From: Halorientalis persicus
GTDB taxonomy: Archaea > Halobacteriota > Halobacteria > Halobacteriales > Haloarculaceae
Assembly (NCBI RefSeq): GCF_900110215.1
Contig: NZ_FOCX01000016.1
Span: forward strand, 1-64,000
DNA length: 64,000 nucleotides
Reading direction: 5' to 3'
In this document: positions 16,314 through 23,566 of the stretch, piece by piece
How positions within the stretch are numbered: the first letter of the stretch is position 1
Layout of the letters: each line of letters starts with the position of its first letter
Notes under the pieces: generated by a model
The model's database searches: none
Seen by the model: only the letters and a program-made list of their open reading frames with translations
What the model was told of the DNA's origin: nothing
Program-made: the position numbers and the translations under genes

Positions 16314-16388
16314 TACCGGTGTCCTCGGCCGGCGGGCACGTAAGCGCCCCGGCGCGGTAGTGGTGGGACTGCCGTCACGAGCCACAAA

Positions 16389-16395
16389 CCTATAC
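16389..16395 (+). promoter_or_regulatory. TATA box for the TRAM protein gene
   Basis: cctatac sits about 25-31 nt before the ATG at 16420, as in a leaderless haloarchaeal gene. Confidence 0.5.
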
Positions 16396-16419
16396 ACGCC
16401 GGCGCTCGCAGAGGTGAGT

Positions 16420-16770
16420 ATGCAAACAGTCTGGATCGGGGCCGGCGTCGCGGCCGTGGTCGTTCTCCTCTTGTTGCTCGTCCTCCTCCGACGGCGCTCG
16501 TCAGACGCCAGTGAATCGAAGCGGGCCCACGAGGCCGCCCAGGAGCGCGACCCGCCGGTCGAACTCGGCGAGACCTACGAGTTCGGGATCACCGAGTTCA
16601 CCGACCACCACTCCGGTGATCGGGTCGCCGTCGGGAGGGTCGAGGGGTTCGTCCTGTTCACCGAGGACGTGCCCGACGCCGTGTCGAAAGGCGACGTGAT
16701 CCGCTCGAAAGTCCTCTCGTTCAACCAGGGTCGAACCTCCGCCGACGCGACGTTCGTCGAGCAGGCCTGA
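16420..16770 (+). CDS. Membrane-anchored TRAM domain protein
   Basis: A 116-aa protein with one N-terminal transmembrane helix (about 5-25, followed by R-R-R as a stop-transfer) and a C-terminal TRAM-like OB fold (about 48-115; L-G-E-T-Y-E-F-G-I, then G-V-x-R-V-E-G-F, and a final V-L-S-F-N-Q-G-R). TRAM domains bind structured RNA such as tRNA or rRNA; a membrane anchor on one is unusual for the fold but seen in haloarchaea. Convergent with the ABC transporter gene. Start supported by the TATA box 25-31 nt upstream. Confidence 0.8.
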   Translation: MQTVWIGAGVAAVVVLLLLLVLLRRRSSDASESKRAHEAAQERDPPVELGETYEFGITEFTDHHSGDRVAVGRVEGFVLFTEDVPDAVSKGDVIRSKVLSFNQGRTSADATFVEQA

Positions 16771-16784
16771 CCGTCCCTCACCGA

Positions 16785-18716
16785 TCAGTCGTCGTCCGAC
16801 TCCGTCTTCGCCCGTCGCTCCGTCGCGCGCTCGACGAACTCCTCCGGTAGCTCCTCGATCTCGCCGGCCTGGACCGCCCAGAGGTTGGCGTAGAGTCCAT
16901 TCTCGGCCAGCAGTTCGTCGTGGGTCCCGCGCTCGACGATCCGCCCGTCGTCGAGGACGACGATCCGGTCGGCATCCTTGATCGTCGAGAGCCGGTGGGC
17001 GATGGCGAAGGTGGTCCGGTCCTCGGCGAGGCGGTCCAGCGAGCGCTGGATGAGCATCTCCGTCTCGGTGTCCACGTCGCTGGTCGCCTCGTCCAACACG
17101 AGAATCTCGGGATCCTTGAGGATCGCCCGCGCGATGGCGATGCGCTGACGCTGGCCGCCCGAGAGCTTGACGCCCCGTTCACCCACTTCGGTGTCGTAGC
17201 CGTCGGGCAGGTTCGTGATGAACTCGTGGGCCTCGGCCCGTTTGGCGGCCTCGATCACGGCCTCGCGGTCGGCGTCGAACGTGCCGTACTGGATGTTCTC
17301 GGCGACGGTGCCGTAGAACAGAAACGTCTCCTGGCTGACGTAGCCGATGGTCTCCCGGAGGCTGGGGATGGTCACGTCCCGCACGTCCTGTCCGTCGACG
17401 CGGATGGTCCCCTCGTCAACGTCGTACATCCGCATCAGAAGCTTCAGCACCGTGGACTTGCCCGCACCGGTCGGGCCGACCAGCGCGAACGTTTCGCCGC
17501 CGTCGACCGAGAACGAGATGTCTTCCAGAATCGGGTCGGCGTTCTCGCTGTCGTAACTGAATGTCACGTCCTCGTACTCGACGCGCCCGTCCTCCAGCAC
17601 GAGGTCCTCGGCGTCGGGTTCCTCGGCGATGCGGGCGGGCGTGTCCATCAGGCCGAAGATGCGCTCGGCCGATGCGCGGGCCCGCTGGTACATATTGATG
17701 ATCTGCCCGAACTGGGCCATCGGCCAGATGAACCGCTGATTGAGCAGGATGAAGGTGACGAACTCGCCGACGTACAGCGGTTCAGTGAACGGGCCCGGCG
17801 GGCCGTTGATGACCCAGAAGCCCCCGACGGCGAAGGTCAGGACGAAGCCAACGCCGGAGATGATCCGCAGGCCGGGGAAGAACTTGATCCGGGTGTCGAT
17901 GGCGTCCCAGTTGGCGTCGAAGTAGTCCCGGGAGACCTCCTCGACCCGATCCGACTCGAAGGGTTCGGTGTTGGCGCTCTTGATGACCTGGATGCCGCCG
18001 AGGTTGTTTTCGAGGCGGGAGTTGACCTGCCCCACGGAGGAGCGGACCTCGGCGTATTTCGGCTGGATCGTCCGGACGAACCGGTAGGTGAAGTAGGCGA
18101 TGAGAGGGACCGGCACGAGGGCGATCACGGCGAGTTGCCAGTTGATCCAGAAGAGGATGGCGGCGATCCCGAGGACCATGACGCCCAGTCGGAACGCGGA
18201 GTTCATCCCGTCGTTGAGGAAGTTCTCTAACCTGTTGACGTCGTTCGAGAGGATCGACATCATCTCGCCGGTCTGCTTGTCGGCGAAAAAGTCCATGTCC
18301 AGCCGCTGCATCTTGTCGTAGGTGTCGGTGCGGATGTCGTGCTGGATCTGCTGGGCGAAGCCGTTCCAGCCCCAGTTGCGCACCCAGTGGAAAGTCGCAC
18401 CGACGAAGAAGGCGCCGGCGATCAGGCCGACCGTCAGGAGGAGCTGGCCGTCGCGTGTGGCCGGGATCCAGGCGTCGGGGACCAGAAGCAGCGTGAAGGA
18501 CTTGTCGCCGCGGAAGACCGCGTCGACCGCCAGGCCAAGCAACACCGGCGGCAACAGGTCGAGGACGCGTGCGACGACGCTGCCCAACAGTCCCACGCCG
18601 AACCACGACAGGTTCTCGCGACCGTACTCGGCGAACAGCCGTCGCATCGGGTCGTCGGTCCGCTCGCGGGCCTCCTCGAACGGATCGTCGTCCGTGTCGG
18701 CGGCACCGATATCCAT
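16785..18716 (-). CDS. ABC transporter, fused permease and ATPase (exporter type)
   Basis: A 643-aa half-transporter of the MsbA/multidrug exporter type. Residues 25-365 hold six transmembrane helices; the nucleotide-binding domain shows Walker A (G-P-T-G-A-G-K-S-T), Q-loop, signature L-S-G-G-Q-R-Q-R, Walker B (I-L-V-L-D-E-A-T-S-D) and the H-loop H-R-L-S-T. All are intact, so it should work as a homodimer exporting lipid or hydrophobic compounds. Start M-D-I-G-A-A at 18716; a longer frame upstream is Pro/Arg noise. Substrate unknown; it is transcribed alone. Confidence 0.93.
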   Translation of the reverse strand: MDIGAADTDDDPFEEARERTDDPMRRLFAEYGRENLSWFGVGLLGSVVARVLDLLPPVLLGLAVDAVFRGDKSFTLLLVPDAWIPATRDGQLLLTVGLIAGAFFVGATFHWVRNWGWNGFAQQIQHDIRTDTYDKMQRLDMDFFADKQTGEMMSILSNDVNRLENFLNDGMNSAFRLGVMVLGIAAILFWINWQLAVIALVPVPLIAYFTYRFVRTIQPKYAEVRSSVGQVNSRLENNLGGIQVIKSANTEPFESDRVEEVSRDYFDANWDAIDTRIKFFPGLRIISGVGFVLTFAVGGFWVINGPPGPFTEPLYVGEFVTFILLNQRFIWPMAQFGQIINMYQRARASAERIFGLMDTPARIAEEPDAEDLVLEDGRVEYEDVTFSYDSENADPILEDISFSVDGGETFALVGPTGAGKSTVLKLLMRMYDVDEGTIRVDGQDVRDVTIPSLRETIGYVSQETFLFYGTVAENIQYGTFDADREAVIEAAKRAEAHEFITNLPDGYDTEVGERGVKLSGGQRQRIAIARAILKDPEILVLDEATSDVDTETEMLIQRSLDRLAEDRTTFAIAHRLSTIKDADRIVVLDDGRIVERGTHDELLAENGLYANLWAVQAGEIEELPEEFVERATERRAKTESDDD

Positions 18717-18777
18717 CACCAGTGAAACGTGGTGAGTCCGCAAAAGCCCCTCGCTTGGCGACCACCCGCCCGAATTC

Positions 18778-19452
18778 TCAGCCCTCGGTGTCGGGGTTGG
18801 GCGTCGCGTCCGATGTCGCGACCCCGGCCGGGATCGCCACCGCGTCACCCACCGCGAGCCCCGTGCGGTTGGCGTAGCCGCGATTCACCTCCAGTACGTA
18901 CTGCCCGTCGCCCGGATAGTGTGTGAGGTTCTCCTCTGCGACGCCCGGCTCGGTGGGGGCGTGGTGAATGGTCGTGATGGTCCCGTTCGGGGCGATAAAG
19001 ACGATGTCCAGCGGGAAACCCATGTCCCGCATGACGTAGGTGTGTCTGTCGGGTGACTGGTAGACGAACAGCATCCCTTCGCTCTCGTTCAACCGCTCGG
19101 TGTCGCTGAGACCTGTCCGCCGCTCGCTCCCGCTATCGGCGATGGCGACCGTGACTCGCCCCAGAACGGTCCCGTTCCCGTCCCGGAGTTCGACCTGTGG
19201 CCGCGACTGGGCGTCGGTCTTGGGCGTCTCGATTTCGGCGCTGTCAGTCTCGGAGCCGTCGGTGACCGTTGGCGTCCCCGCTCGGGTCGTCGTCTCGGCT
19301 GGTGTCTCCGCGATCTCGGGACTGCTGGTCGTCGCGGACGTGGCCGTCGACGTTGCGCTACCGGGTGTCCCCGAACACCCTGCTAGGATGAGCGCACAGA
19401 CCACGAGGACGGTCGCGAGTGTCGGGCGTCGTGACACGCCGGAACCGTCCAC
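18778..19452 (-). CDS. DUF192 lipoprotein
   Basis: A 224-aa protein with signal peptide and lipobox L-A-G-C-S (C25), a Ser/Thr-rich linker (26-85) probably carrying glycans, and a DUF192 domain (about 88-208) with R-R-T-G-L-S, E-G-M-L-F-V-Y, M-R-D-M-G-F-P-L-D-I-V-F and T-T-I-H-H-A. DUF192 domains are small beta-barrels outside the membrane, function unproven. The next gene upstream in transcription order (19488-19991) encodes a paralogue. The pair is most simply explained by tandem duplication. Confidence 0.82.
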   Translation of the reverse strand: MDGSGVSRRPTLATVLVVCALILAGCSGTPGSATSTATSATTSSPEIAETPAETTTRAGTPTVTDGSETDSAEIETPKTDAQSRPQVELRDGNGTVLGRVTVAIADSGSERRTGLSDTERLNESEGMLFVYQSPDRHTYVMRDMGFPLDIVFIAPNGTITTIHHAPTEPGVAEENLTHYPGDGQYVLEVNRGYANRTGLAVGDAVAIPAGVATSDATPNPDTEG

Positions 19453-19487
19453 GTGCGCCAGAATAAAGCGTGTGGTCCCGGCGACGG

Positions 19488-19991
19488 TCAGGCGACGCCG
19501 TCGGGAATATCGACGACGTCTCCCTCGTCGATTCCCGTCGCGTTGGTGTAGCCGTGCGGGACTTCGAGGACGTACTGCCCGCGCCCCTCGTACTTCGTGA
19601 GGTCGTCGCCGCTCTCGCCGGGTTCGGTGGGGGCGTGGTGGATGGTGGTGATCGTGCCGTCGGGTGCGAGAAAGAGGATGTCCAGCGGGAACGACATATT
19701 CCGCATGACGTAGCCGCGGGTCTCGACGCTCTCGTGGACGAACAGCATCCCCTCGCCGGGGTCGAGGCTGGCGGTTTCGCTGAGGCCGACGTAGCGTTTG
19801 CGGTCGGTGTCGGCGATCCGCACGTCGACGGTGGCGAGCGTCGTCCCGTTGTCGTCCCGGACGGTGACGATCGCGTTCTCGTAGTCGCCGGGTTCCAGCG
19901 GCGGTGCGAGGACGCCCGACTGGATCACGAGGACGACAGCCAGCACGAGGAGTAACCCCGCTGTGAGCGCGTTGACGGCCCGAGACGGCAT
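19488..19991 (-). CDS. DUF192 protein with signal anchor
   Basis: A 167-aa protein with a hydrophobic N-terminal segment (about 8-28) and a DUF192 domain (about 45-160) sharing E-G-M-L-F-V-H, M-R-N-M-S-F-P-L-D-I and T-T-I-H-H-A-P-T-E-P-G with its neighbour. No lipobox cysteine, so it is secreted or held by the uncleaved signal, unlike the lipid-anchored paralogue 35 nt downstream. Probably one operon. Role unknown; DUF192 proteins may modulate extracellular or periplasm-like protein quality. Confidence 0.82.
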   Translation of the reverse strand: MPSRAVNALTAGLLLVLAVVLVIQSGVLAPPLEPGDYENAIVTVRDDNGTTLATVDVRIADTDRKRYVGLSETASLDPGEGMLFVHESVETRGYVMRNMSFPLDILFLAPDGTITTIHHAPTEPGESGDDLTKYEGRGQYVLEVPHGYTNATGIDEGDVVDIPDGVA

Positions 19992-20075
19992 GGTCGAGCG
20001 GTGGGGAGTCGGCGGGGTAAGGCTGTCGACCCAGAGAGTAAGCGTTATTCTTCGGCGTGGACTTGGGTCGAATGC

Positions 20076-20149
20076 GGGTTCGTGGTCTAGTCGGTTATGA
20101 CGCGGCCTTTACAAGGCCGAGGTCGGTGGTTCGAATCCGCCCGAACCCA
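20076..20149 (+). tRNA. tRNA-Val (anticodon TAC)
   Basis: A full cloverleaf: acceptor stem gggttcg with cgaaccc, anticodon stem cggcc/ggccg around the loop tttacaa (TAC, Val), T-arm ggtgg-ttcgaat-ccgcc and discriminator A. The CCA end is not encoded. Its last 24-25 bases recur downstream as near-identical copies, marking this gene as an integration target. Confidence 0.95.
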
Positions 20150-20235
20150 CTGCCTCGCGGCGCGAAAAAATCGTGAGCGCCGCGAAAAGCGTTCGTCGGA
20201 TTCGCGGCCCAGAGGACGAGCGGAGCGAAGTCCTC

Positions 20236-20260
20236 GTGGTTCGAATCCGCCCGAACCCAC
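20236..20260 (+). repeat. Exact copy of tRNA-Val 3' end (att-like)
   Basis: Twenty-five bases identical to 20126-20150, that is the T-arm, acceptor 3' strand and discriminator of tRNA-Val, displaced by exactly 110 bp. Such a copy is what site-specific integration into a tRNA gene leaves behind. It is followed by a hairpin built on ttgctg/cagcaa with gtgagc on the 3' side. Confidence 0.85.
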
Positions 20261-20302
20261 TTGTTGCTGTGAACGAACCGTGAGCAGCAGCAAGGTGTGA
20301 GG

Positions 20303-20326
20303 GCGGTTCGAACCCTGCCAGTCGCG
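20303..20326 (+). repeat. Degenerate T-arm-like segment
   Basis: gcggttcgaaccctgccagtcgc keeps the T-loop core ggttcgaa but not the rest of the tRNA-Val end. A gtgagc motif lies about 11 bases further on, as after the other copies, so I read it as a decayed or heterologous member of the array. Confidence 0.4.
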
Positions 20327-20354
20327 CACAACGGATGTGAGCACGTCTGTCTCC

Positions 20355-20377
20355 GGTTCGAATCCGCCCGAATCCAC
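20355..20377 (+). repeat. Near-exact copy of tRNA-Val 3' end (att-like)
   Basis: Twenty-two of 23 bases match the tRNA-Val 3' end (one C to T change in the acceptor strand). The hairpin after it (about 20382-20412) is nearly the same as the hairpin after the intact tRNA (about 20154-20185), both gcggcgcg ... gtgagcgccgcg, so tRNA end plus hairpin was duplicated as a unit. Confidence 0.8.
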
Positions 20378-20467
20378 TGTTACGCGGCGCGCACAACTCG
20401 TGAGCGCCGCGGAAAGCGTTGATTTTGCCGGCGATATTGTTTACTATACTGAAACGAACCTACCGAT

Positions 20468-20581
20468 ATGAACCAGATCGAGTTCGTCGTCGCGGTGGTC
20501 TTTTCGCTGGGCGTCATCTACTCGGTTATCCGCTGGTACTTGACCGACGACGAGCGCCTCAACAGCGAGTGGTTCGGGTAA
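20468..20581 (+). CDS. 37-aa single-helix membrane miniprotein
   Basis: A 37-aa frame, start M-N-Q-I-E, with one transmembrane helix (about 5-22) and a short acidic tail ending E-W-F-G. Nearly every codon ends in C or G, as in bona fide genes here, and the AT-rich ttgtttactatac lies 14-28 bases upstream as a promoter. Function unknown. It is too short for most gene callers, hence worth listing. No neighbour in an operon; the next gene is convergent. Confidence 0.6.
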   Translation: MNQIEFVVAVVFSLGVIYSVIRWYLTDDERLNSEWFG

Positions 20582-20634
20582 CGTTGCGGCCACGTCTCCG
20601 GCCGCGCTGGCGTACCACTCCGGGGGTGTCACAC

Positions 20635-21078
20635 TCAGGGCTTGATCCACCAGAGCAGATCGCGGACCATCTGGCGGGCGGTGTCGACGTGGGAGTCGGC
20701 GTCTGGATCGCCGGTGCTGTCGGCGCGCTGGAGCAGGTCGTCGACCTGCTGGGTGCGGTTGCGCGCGGTCGCCTTCGACGGCGTGCCCGTCGAGAGGTCC
20801 CGCGAGATGCGCCGGGCTTCGCGAATCCGGTGGTCCTGTTTGTCGGGCTCCTGCTGTTCGACCATGTCGAGGTGCCAGCTCACGTCGCGCATGGCGCGTT
20901 CGGTTCGGTCGTCGCCGCCCGGGCCGTCGGCCGGGCCCGCGTTCGCGCTCGGGCCGACGCCGGCGTCGGCGTCCTGTGCGCGGCGGACGCCCCGCCCCTC
21001 GACGGGGCGCTCGTTGCGCTTGGCGTTCCTGATCGATCGGTCTCCGTCTCCCCCCCGGGAGTCCCTCCGATCCCTCAT
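20635..21078 (-). CDS. Hypothetical helical protein
   Basis: Open frame of 147 aa; a later ATG at 20892 (M-R-D-V-S-W-H-L) would give 85 aa and may be the true start, because the first 60 residues are Arg/Gly-rich and unlike a halophile protein. The shorter form is helical and ends W-W-I-K-P. I do not recognise a family. It lies convergent to the 37-aa gene and downstream of the peroxiredoxin gene on the same strand, 63 nt away, so co-transcription is possible. Confidence 0.55.
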   Translation of the reverse strand: MRDRRDSRGGDGDRSIRNAKRNERPVEGRGVRRAQDADAGVGPSANAGPADGPGGDDRTERAMRDVSWHLDMVEQQEPDKQDHRIREARRISRDLSTGTPSKATARNRTQQVDDLLQRADSTGDPDADSHVDTARQMVRDLLWWIKP

Positions 21079-21141
21079 GATATCGTCATTGTCTCGGCCA
21101 TCGGCAAAGGGTTGTCGCTCGGACTGGTCGACACCGGCTGT

Positions 21142-21633
21142 TCAGTCCGACTTCGGGGCGGACAGCGACCGAACGGCGTCCAGTAGCGGCCCGAGATCGG
21201 GGACCTCCGTCGCCTCGGTGGCGACCGCGCGGTACCGGACAGTCCGTGACTCGTCGAGGACGAAAAACGCCCGTCGCGGGAGTCCGGGTTGGCGGTGCCA
21301 GTAGTCGTACTGCACGTCGTAGCGACGGGTGACGCGGCCGTCGGTGTCGCTGAGCAGCGGGAACGGGATGTCGTGGCGGCCGATGAACTCCTCGTGAGCG
21401 TAGAGGCTGTCCTGGGAGATCCCCAGCACGGAGAACTCGGGCTGGAACTCGAACCACTCCACGTCCCGGAGCGTACAGAGTTTCTCCTTGCAGAGCGGGC
21501 TGAAATCACAGGGGTAGAACGCCAGCAACACCCCGCCATGGGTCACGCAGTCGCTGAGTCGATACACCCCGCGTTCGCTCCCGCGTAGACCCGGTAACTC
21601 GAAGTCCGGAGCCCGGTCGCCCTCGTCGACCAT
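21142..21633 (-). CDS. Peroxiredoxin (AhpC/TSA, BCP-like)
   Basis: A 163-aa thioredoxin-fold protein, start M-V-D-E-G-D-R-A-P-D-F. The peroxidatic site is P41-x3-S45-x2-C48, with extra cysteines C42 and C53 that could act as resolving residues, and the conserved Arg is in P-R-R-A-F-F-V. Ser replaces the more usual Thr of the catalytic triad, which is tolerated in the family. It should reduce hydrogen peroxide and organic peroxides in the cytoplasm using thioredoxin. Start chosen at the second ATG to give the family N-terminus. Confidence 0.85.
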   Translation of the reverse strand: MVDEGDRAPDFELPGLRGSERGVYRLSDCVTHGGVLLAFYPCDFSPLCKEKLCTLRDVEWFEFQPEFSVLGISQDSLYAHEEFIGRHDIPFPLLSDTDGRVTRRYDVQYDYWHRQPGLPRRAFFVLDESRTVRYRAVATEATEVPDLGPLLDAVRSLSAPKSD

Positions 21634-21799
21634 CGGTCCGGTATGGCGCGGCACGATCCTTGAACGTCGGGGCCGATTCGAGCGTGTGAACGCGGCCTGG
21701 CCACGGCTGCGGCGGCGAGCCAGGCCGGTTCCCGTCTGACCGGGCTTTCGAAATCCTTTTTTCTACCACCCTCAACTGTCGGGATGCGCACGACGGCGC

Positions 21800-21873
21800 G
21801 CCGCCTTAGCTCAGACTGGGAGAGCACTCGACTGAAGATCGAGCTGTCCCCCGTTCAAATCGGGGAGGCGGCA
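21800..21873 (+). tRNA. tRNA-Phe (anticodon GAA)
   Basis: Acceptor gccgcct/aggcggc, anticodon loop ctgaaga (GAA, Phe), T-arm ccccg-ttcaaat-cgggg, discriminator A. No 3'-end copies are seen downstream, unlike tRNA-Val. Confidence 0.95.
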
Positions 21874-22112
21874 TTCCACTTTTCACTCCCTTGGGTGCGC
21901 TACGCGCACCACTCGGTCGCAAAAAACGTGGGGAAAAACTACCGGACGCTCCCTGCGGTCGCGTCCGGGGAAATCGTGACTCGATCCGCTCGTCGCGGTA
22001 TGCTTGTACACCGGGGAGACAGAACACGCGTATCCGCCGAACTTGACACGGGTTTTACACGTGGTAACTGTCGTTAGATTCATATAACAGCTCGAAAGAA
22101 CGGTTACATACG
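21874..22112. other. Hairpin-containing spacer after tRNA-Phe
   Basis: No gene. It contains two perfect hairpins: ggtgcgc/gcgcacc (21894-21910) and ccggacgc/gcgtccgg with an 11-nt loop (21942-21968). Fourteen bases of the second (21947-21960) recur exactly at 56341-56354. The end holds the promoter of the DUF4234 gene. Confidence 0.5.
22080..22088 (+). promoter_or_regulatory. TATA box for the DUF4234 gene
   Basis: tcatataac about 25-33 nt before the ATG at 22113 predicts a leaderless mRNA. Confidence 0.55.
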
Positions 22113-22445
22113 ATGTCCGGACAGGCACAAATAACAGACGCGTCGGCCTTCAGCAAGAAGTCGCACGGAAAACAGGTCCTGTTTTCCATCCTTACGCTCG
22201 GTTTCTACACGATCTACTGGACCTACTCGACTGCCAAGCAACTGGACAGGGGGACGAACCAGAGCTTGACGCCGATCCTCGCGATCATCCCGGTCGTGAA
22301 CCTGATCTCGTTCTGGCAGATCTCGAGTGCCGCGGAGGCGGTCACGGATCAGGGCAAGACGGTCCTGTTCGTCCTGTTTCTGTTCTTCGCGCCCCTGTCG
22401 TGGTACTGGGTGCAGGCCGGTTTGAACGACGCGGCAGCGAACTGA
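22113..22445 (+). CDS. DUF4234 family membrane protein
   Basis: A 110-aa protein with three hydrophobic helices (about 24-40, 52-70 and 80-98) in the DUF4234 pattern: K-Q-V-L-F-S-I-L-T-L-G-F-Y, then I-Y-W and F-W-Q. The family is widespread in prokaryotes and of unknown function, with short membrane-embedded proteins. A T-rich stretch (ttctttt) after the stop may terminate transcription, followed by a small hairpin (gctccgc/gcggagc, 22484-22500). Confidence 0.78.
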   Translation: MSGQAQITDASAFSKKSHGKQVLFSILTLGFYTIYWTYSTAKQLDRGTNQSLTPILAIIPVVNLISFWQISSAAEAVTDQGKTVLFVLFLFFAPLSWYWVQAGLNDAAAN

Positions 22446-22532
22446 ACTGGCCATCGGTCGCGGTGTTCTTTTCGCTCGCACGGGCTCCGCCACGCGGAGC
22501 ACTGCGGTCGTCGCCGGACGGGACGGCGCGAG

Positions 22533-22850
22533 CTAGTCGGAGTCGCCCCGAGCGACCAGTTCCCGCGCGACGGTCAGCGCGGCGTCGACACGGCGGGCGG
22601 CCGCGTCGTTGTCGAGGTCGCCGGCGCTTTCGAGGAGGCGAACGACCTGTCGGGCGCGTTTCGTGACGACGGCGTCGGGGGCCGATCCGTCCGCAACGTC
22701 GGCTGCTGCGGCCTGCGCTTCGCCGAGCCAGCGGTTCGCCGTCGGGTCGATGGGCAACTCCTCGGTCGCCGCGAGGTGTGCGTGCAGGGCGGCGGCGAGT
22801 TCCGCGCGGTCCATCGCGGTCGGATCGCCGGTGTCGAAGTCGTCGGCCAT
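22533..22850 (-). CDS. Small haloarchaeal helical protein, unknown
   Basis: A 105-aa protein, start M-A-D-D-F-D-T-G at 22850, rich in Ala, Asp and Leu and almost wholly helical. It has no cysteine or clear motif. The upstream extension to 22943 reads as non-acidic and is rejected. It has good G/C third positions. It is divergent from the 81-aa gene at 22953 with a shared 100-bp promoter region. Function unknown. Confidence 0.68.
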   Translation of the reverse strand: MADDFDTGDPTAMDRAELAAALHAHLAATEELPIDPTANRWLGEAQAAAADVADGSAPDAVVTKRARQVVRLLESAGDLDNDAAARRVDAALTVARELVARGDSD

Positions 22851-22952
22851 ATCCTCCCCTGGAGCGCCAGCGCCGTAGGAACTCCGCGAACCCGTGTGGG
22901 GTCGCCGGAACCCGTAGCTATTTGCGACCCACCCCGCACCCACCGGACGAGG

Positions 22953-23198
22953 ATGACCGTCCTGTCAACAGAAGACGAGGGGAAGTTCCTCATGGACGTC
23001 GAGGGTGAACAGATCGGAATCGTGACCGAAGTCGATCCGGACGAACAGGTCGCCTACGTCGAACCGGACCCGGATATGGGCGAGGCCTTGATCCAGGGAC
23101 TGGGCTTCGGCGACGCAGACGAGGACGACATCGAACTCCCCGCCGATGCCGTCGAGACCGTGACTGACTCGGAACTCCGGGTCACGGTCGACCTCTGA
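22953..23198 (+). CDS. Small acidic PRC-barrel-like protein
   Basis: An 81-aa protein. Six or so short strands (F-L-M-D-V-E-G, I-G-I-V-T-E-V-D, V-A-Y-V-E-P-D) followed by I-E-L-P-A-D-A-V resemble a PRC-barrel, a fold used for RNA or membrane-protein contacts in archaea. The match is by pattern only. Start M-T-V-L-S-T at 22953. Cytoplasmic; located 119 nt before the cold-shock gene on the same strand, but the latter has its own TATA box. Confidence 0.65.
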   Translation: MTVLSTEDEGKFLMDVEGEQIGIVTEVDPDEQVAYVEPDPDMGEALIQGLGFGDADEDDIELPADAVETVTDSELRVTVDL

Positions 23199-23283
23199 AC
23201 CGCTCGGGTCGACATCGAAACACCGCTTTTGCCCGCCAGTAGCGGACGCTCGCGGCGTATCCTGTGGTTGGCTGTCTCGCAAG

Positions 23284-23291
23284 GGTTATAT
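23284..23291 (+). promoter_or_regulatory. TATA box for cspA
   Basis: ggttatat, 27-34 nt before the ATG at 23318; predicts a leaderless or very short leader transcript for a gene expected to be highly expressed. Confidence 0.6.
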
Positions 23292-23317
23292 GTCCCCGGC
23301 GTCTCCGGACGAAGGCA

Positions 23318-23512
23318 ATGGCAAACGGTACGGTTGATTTCTTCAACGACACAGGCGGTTACGGTTTCATCGACACAGAGGATGCGGACGAGGACGTGTT
23401 CTTCCACATGGAAGACGTCGGCGGCCCGGACCTCGAAGAGGGACAGGAAGTCGAATTCGACATCGAACAGGCCGACAAGGGTCCGCGGGCGACCAACGTC
23501 ACCCGCCTGTAA
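23318..23512 (+). CDS. cspA: Cold-shock domain protein
   Basis: A 64-aa cold-shock domain with RNP1-like G-Y-G-F-I-D (14-19) and RNP2-like D-V-F-F-H-M (26-31). It starts M-A-N-G-T-V-D-F-F-N, as in other haloarchaeal CspA. It binds single-stranded RNA and DNA and acts as an RNA chaperone in the cytoplasm. The protein is strongly acidic, a halophile adaptation that leaves few basic residues on the nucleic-acid face. Transcribed alone from its own promoter. Confidence 0.93.
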   Translation: MANGTVDFFNDTGGYGFIDTEDADEDVFFHMEDVGGPDLEEGQEVEFDIEQADKGPRATNVTRL

Positions 23513-23566
23513 TCGGTCGGACTGCGTTCTTTCATTTATCAGTCTCGTAGCGACTGCGTTGGCGTC

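Noticed and set aside
20087-20396. Minus-strand frames encoding peptides with G-S-G-G-F-E-P-P motifs
   Set aside because: These are translations of tRNA-Val and its 3'-end copies; the repeated motif comes from the T-arm, not from a protein.
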